A stretch of 53,285 bases of DNA from JBMOPD01 sp049323615 (GCA_049323615.1 JBMOPD010000044.1:1-53285), one strand, 5' to 3'; positions 34,202-42,970 are shown, numbered from the stretch's first letter. Translations and numbers: made by a program. Notes: generated by a model from the sequence alone, not told the origin.

Positions 34202-35176
34202 TCAGTCAGTCCGCAGTCTTATGCAGCCCCGGGGGAATATTTCCATCAGCGCCGTATAGGGGTCTCTGTCGCCTGCGGCAACCAAGGCCAGCAGTTTTCC
34301 CACCGTTTCGTCGGAGTCCGCCAGTTTTCTCCATTCCCGGACCACAGCCCGCTTCAGTATTTCCTCGAACTCCGCCTTTCTTCTCTCCCGGCGCCTGGCC
34401 TCCAGGTCCGCTCCCTCCAGGTCAAGCCGCCGGTCCAGGATGGCGCCGGCCAGTTCCGGCACCCCTTGGCCGTCCGTACCCCGGGTAAGCAGAACCGGCG
34501 GTATCGCCGACCCGTACCTGGGGTTCATCTCCAGCACCCCCCGCAGTTGCACGGCCAGGCTCTCCGCCCCGGGGCGGTCCGATTTGTTGATGACAAAAAT
34601 ATCTCCTATTTCCATCAGGCCGGCCTTCATGGCCTGGATGCTGTCCCCGCCCTCCGGCACCAGCACCACCACGGTTACATCGGTGGCCTGCATGATGTCC
34701 AACTCGGTCTGGCCCACCCCCACAGTCTCCACCAGTATATAATCGAAGCCGAAAACGTCCATCAGCTTGATCACATCTCCGGTAGACCGCGCCAGGCCGC
34801 CCAGGCTGCCCCGGGTGGCCATGCTGCGGATAAACACGCCGGGATCCAGACAGTGATCCTGCATGCGTATCCGGTCGCCCAAAAATGCGCCCCCGCTGAA
34901 GGGGCTGGTGGGATCAACGGCAATAACGCCGATCTTCTGGCCCGCAGACCGCAGCACCCCGGTAAGCTGGCTGGCCAGGCTGCTTTTACCGGCCCCGGGC
35001 GGCCCGGTAAAACCTATGCAGAAGGCCCTGCCAAGCAAGTGCTGGACCATGGGAAGCACCCGCGCCATCACGGCGGGGTCATTTTCAACCAGGGTAATCA
35101 GCCTGGCCAGGGCCGTCACCTTCCCCCGCGCCAGTTGTTCAATCAGTTCTTCCTCACTCCACCGCCGGCTGCGCAC
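34202..35176 (-). CDS. meaB: MeaB/ArgK-type GTPase, chaperone of the B12 mutase
   Basis: The 324-residue G3E-family GTPase guards B12-dependent acyl-CoA mutases, gating cobalamin loading and rescuing inactivated enzyme. Walker A is GFTGPPGAGKSS; the switch region DYILVETVGVGQTELDIM and the base-specifying NKSD motif are all present. It follows the small mutase subunit by about 86 bases and completes a mutase-large, mutase-small, MeaB order like that of many mutase operons. Confidence 0.93.
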   Translation of the reverse strand: MRSRRWSEEELIEQLARGKVTALARLITLVENDPAVMARVLPMVQHLLGRAFCIGFTGPPGAGKSSLASQLTGVLRSAGQKIGVIAVDPTSPFSGGAFLGDRIRMQDHCLDPGVFIRSMATRGSLGGLARSTGDVIKLMDVFGFDYILVETVGVGQTELDIMQATDVTVVVLVPEGGDSIQAMKAGLMEIGDIFVINKSDRPGAESLAVQLRGVLEMNPRYGSAIPPVLLTRGTDGQGVPELAGAILDRRLDLEGADLEARRRERRKAEFEEILKRAVVREWRKLADSDETVGKLLALVAAGDRDPYTALMEIFPRGCIRLRTD

Positions 35177-35262
35177 AATACTTTCCTGATCTATTTTTGA
35201 CCCCCCATTTTCTCAATAATCTGGCCGTCCCGGTGTTTCCGGCACAGCAACCGGTAACTGAA

Positions 35263-35667
35263 TCAGTCAACAGCAACATTCCGCCGGATAAATTCGGCTA
35301 TGCTTTTAACGGGGGTCCCGTGGCCGAAAACTGCCCTGATGCCGTGATCCTGTAAAAATGAAATGTCTTTATCCGGTATATGCCCGCCGGCTATGACCAG
35401 AGTGTCTTCCTTGCCATTCTCCCTGAGCTGGCGGACGATCTCCGGGAAAAGGCGGTTGTGCGCCCCGGACAGACAGCTCAGGCCGATCACGTCCACGTCC
35501 TCCTGGAGAGCGGCCTGGACTATTTTTTCCGGCGTCTGCCTCAATCCGGTGTAAATAACCTCCATCCCCTCATCCCTCAACCCCAGGGCCACCACCTTGG
35601 CGCCCCGGTCGTGGCCGTCCAGCCCAGGTTTGGCCACCAGCACCTTAATCGGTCTCATCTTTTCCAA
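35263..35667 (-). CDS. B12-dependent acyl-CoA mutase small subunit (cobalamin-binding)
   Basis: The product is 134 residues. It carries the cobalamin motif GLDGHDRGAKVV, whose histidine coordinates cobalt as lower ligand, then IGLSCLSGAH, and VIAGGHIPDKD which contacts the nucleotide tail. Separate small subunits of this length are typical of isobutyryl-, 2-hydroxyisobutyryl- and other non-fused acyl-CoA mutases. It lies 69 bases after the large subunit gene. Confidence 0.93.
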   Translation of the reverse strand: MEKMRPIKVLVAKPGLDGHDRGAKVVALGLRDEGMEVIYTGLRQTPEKIVQAALQEDVDVIGLSCLSGAHNRLFPEIVRQLRENGKEDTLVIAGGHIPDKDISFLQDHGIRAVFGHGTPVKSIAEFIRRNVAVD

Positions 35668-35736
35668 CTTCAGCTACCTCCCCGACTAATACTTTCAGGC
35701 GCCGCCATCAATGCGCCGCAATCCCGAACCGGCCCG

Positions 35737-37473
35737 CTAAAACATGGCCACCTCCTGATACTCCCCGAAAACCTCCCTCAATACGTCGCACATTTCCTGC
35801 TCCGTGACATACGCCTTGGCACATTCGATAAAGCGCGGGACAAGATTCTCTTCTTCTTTTTTTGCCGCAGCCTTTAAACCGCGCAGCAGTTCTCCCACAT
35901 ACCGGTTGTCCCGGGACCGCTTCAACCGGGTCAGGCTGGCTATCTGCAACTCCTCTGCCTGCTCTCTCTTCTCCTCGTCGTAAGGGTGCGGTATTACCCG
36001 GCTGGTCTCGACCTCCAGTTCGCTCTCATCCGTAAAACAGTTCACCCCCACCAGCAGTTCTTCGCCTTTTTCAATCCTTCTCTGGCGTTCGTGGGCGCTC
36101 CTGGACACCTCCCGCTGCATGTAGCCGCTTTCAATGGCAGCCACGGCCCCGCCCATGCTTTCTATTTTTTCCAGCTCTTTCCAGGCCTCATCCTCGATCT
36201 GGTCGGTTAGATACTCAACGTAGTAAGAACCAGCCAGCGGATCGATCACTTCCGTCAACTTGGCTTCGTACTGCAGGATCCGGCCGGCGTCCTCGGCCAG
36301 CTGCGAGGCCTCCAGGCTCCAACCCAGGCCCAGGGGTTCGTCGTAGGGAGGAAAGGCCATGGGCGGGTACCCGCTGAGGGCGGAAGCAATGGCGCCCACC
36401 ACCGCCCGGGTCAGGTTGTTGAGGGGACGCTGGGCGGTGGTGCTGGAGCAGCCGATGTGCGCCCCCAGGGGCTGGCGGATGAGCATGCTCCGGGGGTCCC
36501 TGGCGCCGAATCTCTCTTTCAAAATCCTGGCCCACATCCGCCGGGCAGCCCTCTGGAAGGCAACCTCTTTAAAAAGCTCCATGCTGCCGCCGAAGGCGTT
36601 AAAGGTAAACTTGGGCGCAAAAGAATCAATATCCAGCCCTGCCCTGACACCCTCCTGCAGATATGCAATACCAATGGCCATGCTGAAGGCAAGGTCCTGG
36701 TTGCGGGTTGCCCCGGCCTCCCTTATATGGTAGCCGCCGATGCTGGTGATATTGACATTGGGCATGTACTTGGTAAGAAACACCGCGCTGTCCCGGAACA
36801 TGCGCATGGACGGACGGGGCGGAAAAATATAGGTGCCCCTGGCGACAAACTCCTTCAGTATGTCATTTTGCGGAGTAGCCCGCAGTTTTTCCAGGGGGAT
36901 GCCCCTTTTTTCAGCCAGGGCCGCATAAAAGGCGATGATGATATTGGCTGGCGCATTGATGGTGAAGTTAGAAGCAATTTTATCCAGGTCCAGATCGCCG
37001 GTATAACTTTCATAAATCACCTCGAAGTCCCGCAGGGTGTCCACGCAGACCCCCACCTTGCCCACTTCCCCCCGGGCCACGGGGTTATCCGAATCATAGC
37101 CGCACTGGGTGGGCAGGTCCATGGCCAGATTGGGTCCCCCGCGCAGGCCCCGGGATTGCATCATTTTATAATAATCCCTGGTGTCTTCAGGCGTCCCGTA
37201 TCCAGAATAACGGGCGGCCCTTACCAGTCCCCGGGCCGAAGGCAGGGATCCCTTGGTGGCCACCACAGCGTAAGGAAGCGTGGGGTATATGCCGGCGGTA
37301 TAGGGATAAGCCCCCGGAAAACCGACCTTCGCCAAAAAGTCGAACCCTTCTATCTCAGCAGGAGTGTAAAATTCGGTAGGGCTTTTTTCCAGCTTAAACC
37401 TTTTCAGGGCCGGGTCCATTACCTTCTCCTGCCATAACTTTCTTTTTTCCTTGATTTTTTCCATGTCGGACAT
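35737..37473 (-). CDS. Divergent B12-dependent acyl-CoA mutase large subunit
   Basis: The product is 578 residues, a TIM-barrel mutase subunit without the B12 domain. Conserved elements are the QNDILKEF segment, Arg212 (equivalent to the carboxylate-binding Arg207 of methylmalonyl-CoA mutase), His249 in GGYHIREAGAT, and FQRAARRMWARIL. Two substrate regions differ strongly. The YTRGPY segment is replaced by YTAGIYPTLPY with about 11 extra residues before the SGYGTPEDT element, and the GTQSLHTNSYDE segment is replaced by SGYPPMAFPPYDE. It is therefore probably not a plain methylmalonyl-CoA mutase. A substituted succinyl-CoA, such as a fumarate-addition product, fits the retained arginine. GGAGGT precedes the ATG. 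Confidence 0.88.
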   Translation of the reverse strand: MSDMEKIKEKRKLWQEKVMDPALKRFKLEKSPTEFYTPAEIEGFDFLAKVGFPGAYPYTAGIYPTLPYAVVATKGSLPSARGLVRAARYSGYGTPEDTRDYYKMMQSRGLRGGPNLAMDLPTQCGYDSDNPVARGEVGKVGVCVDTLRDFEVIYESYTGDLDLDKIASNFTINAPANIIIAFYAALAEKRGIPLEKLRATPQNDILKEFVARGTYIFPPRPSMRMFRDSAVFLTKYMPNVNITSIGGYHIREAGATRNQDLAFSMAIGIAYLQEGVRAGLDIDSFAPKFTFNAFGGSMELFKEVAFQRAARRMWARILKERFGARDPRSMLIRQPLGAHIGCSSTTAQRPLNNLTRAVVGAIASALSGYPPMAFPPYDEPLGLGWSLEASQLAEDAGRILQYEAKLTEVIDPLAGSYYVEYLTDQIEDEAWKELEKIESMGGAVAAIESGYMQREVSRSAHERQRRIEKGEELLVGVNCFTDESELEVETSRVIPHPYDEEKREQAEELQIASLTRLKRSRDNRYVGELLRGLKAAAKKEEENLVPRFIECAKAYVTEQEMCDVLREVFGEYQEVAMF

Positions 37474-37570
37474 TATTGAACACCTCCACCGATTTGGCCG
37501 CTTTTATCCTTGAACAATGCTCAATGGACGACGGAATGAAACAGGTCGCCCATTGACACACACCCCATAT

Positions 37571-37617
37571 AAAACTGCCCTCCCGGGCACAGTCCCGGCC
37601 GGCGCCTGCGGCCGGCC
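37571..37617 (-). terminator. Tandem hairpins between the MmgE/PrpD and mutase genes
   Basis: On the minus strand a GGCCGGC/GCCGGCC stem (overlapping the MmgE/PrpD stop) is followed by a second stem, GCCC/GGGC extended by ACT/AGT past a bulge, and then TTTTAT. The second looks like a weak intrinsic terminator. It would lower, not stop, expression of the mutase and later genes, unless the mutase has its own promoter in the 95 bases that follow; none was clear. Confidence 0.5.
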
Positions 37618-38963
37618 TACCGCACGGCGCACAGGGCGGTTATTTCACCAACGTCACTTACTTCCTCCAGTTTGTTGATCTTTTCAAGCAGCCGGCTGAT
37701 ATTGTCCCGGGGCATCACCCGGGAAGCCAGGCCCCTGAATTTTTCCTCCATCTCGGCCTGCGTCATTTTGTTCTCGGGCTGGCCTTTGGGAATCTTAAGG
37801 AACCTTTCAATCCTCCTGCCGTCGTTGGTCACCACGGCAACCCTGGTATCCAGCAGCTTAAAGTCCGGATTGAGCCGGGCTTTGACCTTCTTTCTCAGGC
37901 TTACAATCTTGGGATCGTTCACCTTTTCGTCGGTGAACCTGTCCTCCCCGGCCTCTCCTTCCAACAGAGCCAGGGCGGCGCAGTGGTAGACACTGAACTT
38001 CCCTTCCAGGGCTGTCCTTGGCTCCACGATGCCGGCCGCGTCCAGGGACAGTTTGGCCAGTTCCAGGTCTATTTCCGCCACTTCGTCCGCCGACAGCTTT
38101 TCCGTGGCCCGGATGTCCCGTATGGCGTCGATTACCGTGTGCGTGCCGGCGCACGACGCGTACGGCTTGAAGCCTACGGAAGTAATGGTGTAGTCCCGCC
38201 CGAGGCCATCCGTCAATTTCTCCGCCTTCGGTTCCGGTGAAAAGATTTCCAGGAAGCCGAATTTTCCCTCCACAATACTGTTGGAGCTGGTGAAGCCCAT
38301 GCCGGCCAGGTAAGCGGCCAACACCCCGTCCATGGCCGCCTTGCCGGCGTGGAAGGGCTTGCACATGGTCCCGAAAACCTGGCGCACCCCGCCGGTCTGG
38401 GTGCCGGCGATACCCAGGGCGTTTACCAGCCGGCCCTCGTCCATACCCAGCAGCCTGGCCGCCCCGGCCGCCCCGCCGAAGCGCCCGGTGGTGGAGGTGG
38501 CGTGCCAGCCCTTGTCGTAGTGCGCCCTGCCGGCCGCTATGCCGATCCTGGTTTCCACCTCGAAGCCCAGGACAAAGGCGGTAATCAGGTCCCGGCCGCT
38601 GGCCCTTTTATACTCGGCCACCGCCAGCACGGCTGGCGCCACGGTGACGGTGGGATGGGCGAAGGACCCGGCGTGGGCATCGTCAAAGTCGAGGGCATGG
38701 GAGATGCTCCCGTTCACCAGGGCGGCCAGCAGCACATTGGTTTTCAGGCCGGCGCCGATAACTGTGGCCTGCTTCTCGCCGCCCATTTCAGCGGCCAGCT
38801 TTTGCAGGATCGGCGACAAGTCCTCCGTCGCCCCGCCCAGGGTAACCCCGAACCAATCGAGCAGGCAGATCTTGGCCATCTCCTTCACTTCCGCCGGTAA
38901 ATCTTCGTAGGATGTCCCGGCCACGTACCGGGCCAGTTCCTGTGTGGCTCCCATTATCATCAC
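37617..38963 (-). CDS. MmgE/PrpD-family protein
   Basis: The 448-residue product belongs to the family of 2-methylcitrate dehydratase (PrpD), cis-aconitate decarboxylase and related proteins. Family segments are SHALDFDDAHAGSFAHPTVTVAPAVLA, GWHATSTTGRFGGAAGAARLLG, MCKPFHAGKAAMDG, and KPYASCAGTHTVIDA. These enzymes handle branched tricarboxylic or dicarboxylic acids without an Fe-S cluster. No methylcitrate synthase or lyase gene accompanies it, so the classical methylcitrate cycle is not supported. Dehydration or decarboxylation of a branched acid in this pathway is possible. It lies between the ligase and mutase genes. Confidence 0.85.
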   Translation of the reverse strand: MMIMGATQELARYVAGTSYEDLPAEVKEMAKICLLDWFGVTLGGATEDLSPILQKLAAEMGGEKQATVIGAGLKTNVLLAALVNGSISHALDFDDAHAGSFAHPTVTVAPAVLAVAEYKRASGRDLITAFVLGFEVETRIGIAAGRAHYDKGWHATSTTGRFGGAAGAARLLGMDEGRLVNALGIAGTQTGGVRQVFGTMCKPFHAGKAAMDGVLAAYLAGMGFTSSNSIVEGKFGFLEIFSPEPKAEKLTDGLGRDYTITSVGFKPYASCAGTHTVIDAIRDIRATEKLSADEVAEIDLELAKLSLDAAGIVEPRTALEGKFSVYHCAALALLEGEAGEDRFTDEKVNDPKIVSLRKKVKARLNPDFKLLDTRVAVVTNDGRRIERFLKIPKGQPENKMTQAEMEEKFRGLASRVMPRDNISRLLEKINKLEEVSDVGEITALCAVR

Positions 38964-38978
38964 TCCAAATCCAATTAA

Positions 38979-40499
38979 CTATTTGCCGTACATTTCCTTG
39001 ATCGCGGACTTCTTGATCTTGCCGCTTTCGGTCATGGGAAAACCGTCCACCAGTTCCATCCGGCTCGGGAACTTGTATTTGGCCACCTTACCCTGTAAAT
39101 ATTCGTGGATCTCTTCCAGGGTTATCATTTCTCCGTCCTTCGGGACTACCAGGACCTTCCCGGTTTCACCCCATTTTTCATCGGGCACTCCGATAATCGA
39201 TACATTTAAAATCTTGGGGTGGCCGGCCAGAATCTTTTCCACCTCCGCGGGGTAGACGTTCTCACCGCCGCTGCGGTACATGTCCTTGATCCGGTCGACA
39301 AAATAGAAGTAGCCTTCCTCGTCGTGGTATCCCAGGTCGCCGGTATGCAGCCACCCGTCCACAATGGTCCTGGCGGTGTCCTCGGGCCTGTTCCAGTAAC
39401 CCAGCATCACCGTGGGCCCCTTGACCACTATCTCGCCCACCTTGCCCGGTCCCGCAAACCGCCCGCTTTCATCGCATATTCTCACATCACAGAAAAACAC
39501 CGGCACACCCAGGGAACCCATCTTCCTGACGGTGTCCTTCTCGGGCAAAAACAGCAGCACGGAGTTCTCGGTCTGGCCGAAGCCGGTCTGCATGTACAGG
39601 CCCTTCCTGGCAAACTCCTCGATCATCGCCAGCGAGGTCCTCTCGCCCCCTCCCATGAACAGCCTCAGGGAACTCAGGTCGTAATCGTCCAGGTTTTCGT
39701 TCTTGACGATAAAGTTCAACATGGTGGTCAGGGCGAAAAACACCGTCACCCTGTATTTTTCTATGGTTTTCAGGAGTTTTTGGGGATCGAACTTTTTATA
39801 GGTGATAAAGGTGGCGCCCCGGAAAAGTGTCGGCGTGGCCACGATAAACAAGCCCCCCGAGTGGAAAAGCGGCAGCGGGGAGAGAAAAATGTCACCCGGC
39901 CCCAGCCTCATGGTAAAGTCACTGTTCAGGGCGTTGAACAGGGTCTTGCGGTGGGGCAGCAGGGCGCCCTTGGGGTTGCCGGTCACCCCGGAGGTGTACA
40001 TTATGGCCTGGGGGTCCTCCCACTCCACGGGCTCCTCCGGATCGGGCTCAGCAGGGGAATACCCGCCGATTATGCCGTTGTATTCAACCGCCCAGTCCGG
40101 AATGTTCACACCCACAGCCACGTACTTGTCCTTCTCCACGGGCAGGCGGGGAGAGATGGATTCGACTGCCGCGGCAAAGTCGTCGTGGAAGACCAGCAGC
40201 CTCGACCCGCAGTCATTCAACTGATACTCCAGCTCCGCCGGGGCCAGCCGGTAGTTCAGCGGCACGAATATGGCCCCGATCTTGGCGGCGGCGAAATACA
40301 CCTCCATAAACTCGCTGCAGTTTAATAGCAGCACCGAGATCCGGTCTCCCTTCCTGATCCCCTTGTCGATCAGGAAATTGGCCACCCGGTTTGTCCGTTC
40401 ATTCAACTCCCGGAAGGTGTACTCCCGGTCGTCTATAATCATGGCAACCTTGTCAGGGGTATAAAAACTGTGCTTTTTTACAATATCTCCAATAGCCAT
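38979..40499 (-). CDS. AMP-forming acyl-CoA ligase
   Basis: The product is about 506 residues; the ATG at 40499 is preferred because GAGGG lies ahead of it. It belongs to the ANL superfamily. The P-loop-like MYTSGVTGNPKGALLPH, the adenylate-binding TGFGQTENSV, GWLHTGDLGYHDEEGY, and the C-terminal catalytic lysine in ESGKIKKSAIKE are all visible. It should activate a carboxylic acid to its CoA thioester using ATP. Since no two-subunit succinyl-CoA transferase (BbsEF) is present, this ligase could activate the alkyl- or arylsuccinate or a later acid. The substrate is not predictable. Confidence 0.9.
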   Translation of the reverse strand: MAIGDIVKKHSFYTPDKVAMIIDDREYTFRELNERTNRVANFLIDKGIRKGDRISVLLLNCSEFMEVYFAAAKIGAIFVPLNYRLAPAELEYQLNDCGSRLLVFHDDFAAAVESISPRLPVEKDKYVAVGVNIPDWAVEYNGIIGGYSPAEPDPEEPVEWEDPQAIMYTSGVTGNPKGALLPHRKTLFNALNSDFTMRLGPGDIFLSPLPLFHSGGLFIVATPTLFRGATFITYKKFDPQKLLKTIEKYRVTVFFALTTMLNFIVKNENLDDYDLSSLRLFMGGGERTSLAMIEEFARKGLYMQTGFGQTENSVLLFLPEKDTVRKMGSLGVPVFFCDVRICDESGRFAGPGKVGEIVVKGPTVMLGYWNRPEDTARTIVDGWLHTGDLGYHDEEGYFYFVDRIKDMYRSGGENVYPAEVEKILAGHPKILNVSIIGVPDEKWGETGKVLVVPKDGEMITLEEIHEYLQGKVAKYKFPSRMELVDGFPMTESGKIKKSAIKEMYGK

Positions 40500-40551
40500 A
40501 ACCCAGCCCTCTTTCACGCGAGTATTGTCAAATAATTTTGCTGTTCACCGA

Positions 40552-41691
40552 CTAAAACAACCTCCTGGCGATAGTAATTTTTTCCGCCTCCTTGGCGCCC
40601 TCGTATATCTCCAGGATCTTGGCGTCCCTGTAAAAACGCTGCACGTCGTACTCGTCTATGTAACCATAGCCCCCGTGCAGCTGCAGGGCCTTGTCGGCCA
40701 CCCAGACGGCGCATTCACCGGCGTAATACTTGGCCATGGCGTTGAGGCCCGGGTCCATCCTGCCCTGGTCCACCATCCAGGCGGCCTTGTAGGTGACGTT
40801 TCTGGCCACCTCGATTCTGGTGGCCATCTCCGCCAGTTGGAACTGGATACCCTGGTTCGAGGCCAGCGGCTTGCCGAAGGTTTTTCTCTCCTGGACGTAC
40901 TTGAGGGTCTTGTCCAGCGCCCCCTGGGCCAGGCCCACCCCCTGGGCGGCCACCATGGTCCTGGTGGTGTCAAAGAAATGCATCAGGTAATGAAACCCTT
41001 TCCCCTCTTCACCGATTAAATTCTCCCGGGGAACCCTTACATCTTCAAAGACCAGTTCGGCCGTGTCACTGGCCCTGATCCCCATCTTGCCCTTAATCTT
41101 GTTCCTGGTGGTGCCGTTCCTGTCGGCCTCCACTATGATCAGGCTCTGTCTTTTGTGCCTGGCTTCCGCATCGGGATTGGTCACGCATAAAACCACCATG
41201 AAGTCGCAAATGGTGCCGTTGGTGATAAACATCTTGCTGCCGTTGATGACGTACTCATTGCCATCCTTTACCGCGGTGGTTTTGACGCCGGCCACATCGG
41301 TGCCCGCATCCGGCTCGGTATAGGCACCGGCAAAGATAGCCCGGCCGGCCGGGAGCAGGGGCAGGTATTTCTTTTTTTGTTCCTCGGAACCGAAAAACAG
41401 TATGTTTTCAGCGCCGAATGTGGATGCCATCACCACCAGGGACAGGCCGAGGTCCACCCGGCAAAGCTGTTCTGTAAGCAGGGCGACGTCCAGAAATCCC
41501 ATTCCCGGGCCGCCGTATTTTTCCGGGATAAATGCCCCCACCAGACCCGTTTCACAGGCTTTTTCCCATAGCTCCCGGGGGTATTTTTCTTCCCGGTCGC
41601 ACTCCTTGGCGATGGGGTCGAACTCGTTCAGGGCAAACTTATAGGCGGTGCTCTGCAGTATCTTCTGCTCCTCGGACAACTCGTAATTCAT
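40552..41691 (-). CDS. Acyl-CoA dehydrogenase
   Basis: The product is 379 residues with a complete acyl-CoA dehydrogenase fold: YTEPDAGTDVAG, MFITNG, GIRASDTAELVFEDVRVP, YVQERKTFGKPL, LQLHGGYGYIDEY. The catalytic base is Glu364 in IYEGAKEAE; family members usually read YEGTxQ here, so the residues after the glutamate are unusual. It is the second gene of module B. It probably oxidises the acyl-CoA formed after rearrangement and decarboxylation, while the dehydrogenase at 4228-5367 serves the bbs branch. That division is inferred. Confidence 0.9.
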   Translation of the reverse strand: MNYELSEEQKILQSTAYKFALNEFDPIAKECDREEKYPRELWEKACETGLVGAFIPEKYGGPGMGFLDVALLTEQLCRVDLGLSLVVMASTFGAENILFFGSEEQKKKYLPLLPAGRAIFAGAYTEPDAGTDVAGVKTTAVKDGNEYVINGSKMFITNGTICDFMVVLCVTNPDAEARHKRQSLIIVEADRNGTTRNKIKGKMGIRASDTAELVFEDVRVPRENLIGEEGKGFHYLMHFFDTTRTMVAAQGVGLAQGALDKTLKYVQERKTFGKPLASNQGIQFQLAEMATRIEVARNVTYKAAWMVDQGRMDPGLNAMAKYYAGECAVWVADKALQLHGGYGYIDEYDVQRFYRDAKILEIYEGAKEAEKITIARRLF

Positions 41692-41794
41692 GGCTTCCTC
41701 CTTGTAAAAACTTTCTTGTAAAAACTTTTTAACCGGTCACATCAGCCAAATAACCTGTTATGCCATTTTGCACCCATTTTCTCAACCCCCGTTT

Positions 41795-42769
41795 TTATTT
41801 TTCGCCTTCCCTCCCGTGTTGTTTTTGCCGGTAAAAATTTATTATCCCCGGCGCCAGCACGGCGCCCGTCCTCCAGGTCAGCCAATCTATGAGGTCCTTC
41901 CGGCCCCTTTCCCCGGCCAGGCGCACACTATCCCACTGGGCCCACTCCTTTTCCGACACGTAACGGGACAACCTAGCGCCCGCATTCTCCTCCGGGCCGG
42001 CCCTGACAACCTGTCCCCAGCAAAATAACTGGCCGATTATTTTATAAATGGTGTTCTGCACATCATCCGTATAGCCGTAGTGGGAAAAATAAATGGTTTC
42101 CGTGTCGTATTCCAGCAGGCGCAAGACGGAACCAATGCTGTGGTCCAGGTTGAAATCCGGCATCGGCGTGCTCGGCGAAAAAACTTTAATATCGTCGGCC
42201 CATACTCCAAGGGCTTCACCGGAGAAAGCACCCTTCGTCAAAGGGTCGTAAAGACTTAAATGATGGGGGGCATGCCCGGGGGTATGAATCACTTTCAGCC
42301 GCCGGCCCCCGCCAAGGTCGACCGAATCACCGTCCCGCAAGGGCACAACCCTTTCGGCAGGAATAGGGATAATCTCTCCGTACAGGTCCATCACCTTTTT
42401 CTCGCCGAACACTTTTTTTGTGCTGGCGATCAGCCTGCCCGGGTCGATTAAGTGCCTGGCCCCCGCTTCATGCACCATTATCCTGGCCGAAGGCAGTTCC
42501 CCGGCCAGAAAACCGGCCCCGCCGGCGTGATCCAGGTGGATATGGGAAACAATTAAATAATCGATGTCCTCCCGACTGATACCCAGCCGGTCCAAACCTT
42601 CCAGCAGCATAGGCGCGGTATTTGTAGTCCCGGCCTCGAAGAGGGCATTCCTTTCACCTACCAGAACGTACGCTGAAAGAAGCTCCCTTATTCCCAGACA
42701 GGGCAGCCCAATCATGCAGGTATGCCTGTTTACTGTCCGGGCGTGAACTGATACACTGATTATTAACAC
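41795..42769 (-). CDS. Metallo-beta-lactamase-fold hydrolase, first gene of module B
   Basis: The 324-residue product has the metal site SHIHLDHAGG near residues 75-84, later HTPGHAPHHLSLY, and a C-terminal histidine in YFSHYGYTDD, typical of glyoxalase II-like hydrolases. The start is uncertain: GTG at 42769 is only a base from a G-run, and an in-frame ATG lies 18 codons later. It is transcribed from the sigma-54 promoter at 42841-42856. A thioesterase releasing CoA from a dead-end intermediate would fit, but is not shown. Confidence 0.85.
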   Translation of the reverse strand: MLIISVSVHARTVNRHTCMIGLPCLGIRELLSAYVLVGERNALFEAGTTNTAPMLLEGLDRLGISREDIDYLIVSHIHLDHAGGAGFLAGELPSARIMVHEAGARHLIDPGRLIASTKKVFGEKKVMDLYGEIIPIPAERVVPLRDGDSVDLGGGRRLKVIHTPGHAPHHLSLYDPLTKGAFSGEALGVWADDIKVFSPSTPMPDFNLDHSIGSVLRLLEYDTETIYFSHYGYTDDVQNTIYKIIGQLFCWGQVVRAGPEENAGARLSRYVSEKEWAQWDSVRLAGERGRKDLIDWLTWRTGAVLAPGIINFYRQKQHGREGEK

Positions 42770-42840
42770 CCCCCGGAAACGTTAACCGTTCAGAAGCAGC
42801 AGACATTTATGAAAATGCTGAATATAGTGAATTTTTATTG

Positions 42841-42856
42841 AGCAATTTTTGTACCA
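42841..42856 (-). promoter_or_regulatory. Sigma-54 (-24/-12) promoter of module B
   Basis: The minus strand reads TGGTACAAAAATTGCT, with GG and GC ten bases apart. Transcription would begin near 42830, about 60 bases before the first gene of an 18-kb operon. It shares its first ten bases with the promoter at 8834-8849. The intergenic region it lies in (42770-43017) also carries the start of the divergent regulator gene. Confidence 0.85.
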
Positions 42857-42923
42857 TTAAAATAAAAAAACCCGTATCACGGGCAATGCCAGGGTATTCG
42901 ATTGATTTTACGATAATTTGATG

Positions 42924-42952
42924 TTGCACGAGTATTTCAGAATTGGTACACT
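42924..42952 (+). promoter_or_regulatory. Possible vegetative promoter of the regulator gene
   Basis: TTGCAC (42924-42929) and TACACT (42947-42952) have a 17-base spacer on the plus strand, about 60 bases before the regulator start. Both boxes are only half matches. Overlap with the inverted repeat at 42932-42970 would allow autoregulation. Confidence 0.3.
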
Positions 42953-42970
42953 GTTCTAAAGTAGAAATAC
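42932..42970. promoter_or_regulatory. Inverted repeat, candidate upstream activator site
   Basis: GTATTTC (42932-42938) and GAAATAC (42964-42970) form a perfect 7-base inverted repeat with centres 32 bases apart, about three helical turns. It lies 75-115 bases upstream of the module B sigma-54 promoter, where enhancer-binding proteins usually bind, and directly before the gene of such a protein. Exact copies were not seen at the other two promoters. Confidence 0.45.

Noticed and set aside
42871..42883. Short CCCGT-ATC-ACGGG stem in the regulator/module B spacer, considered as a terminator
   Set aside because: It lies upstream of both divergent genes, the stem is only five bases, and it has no place at a gene end.
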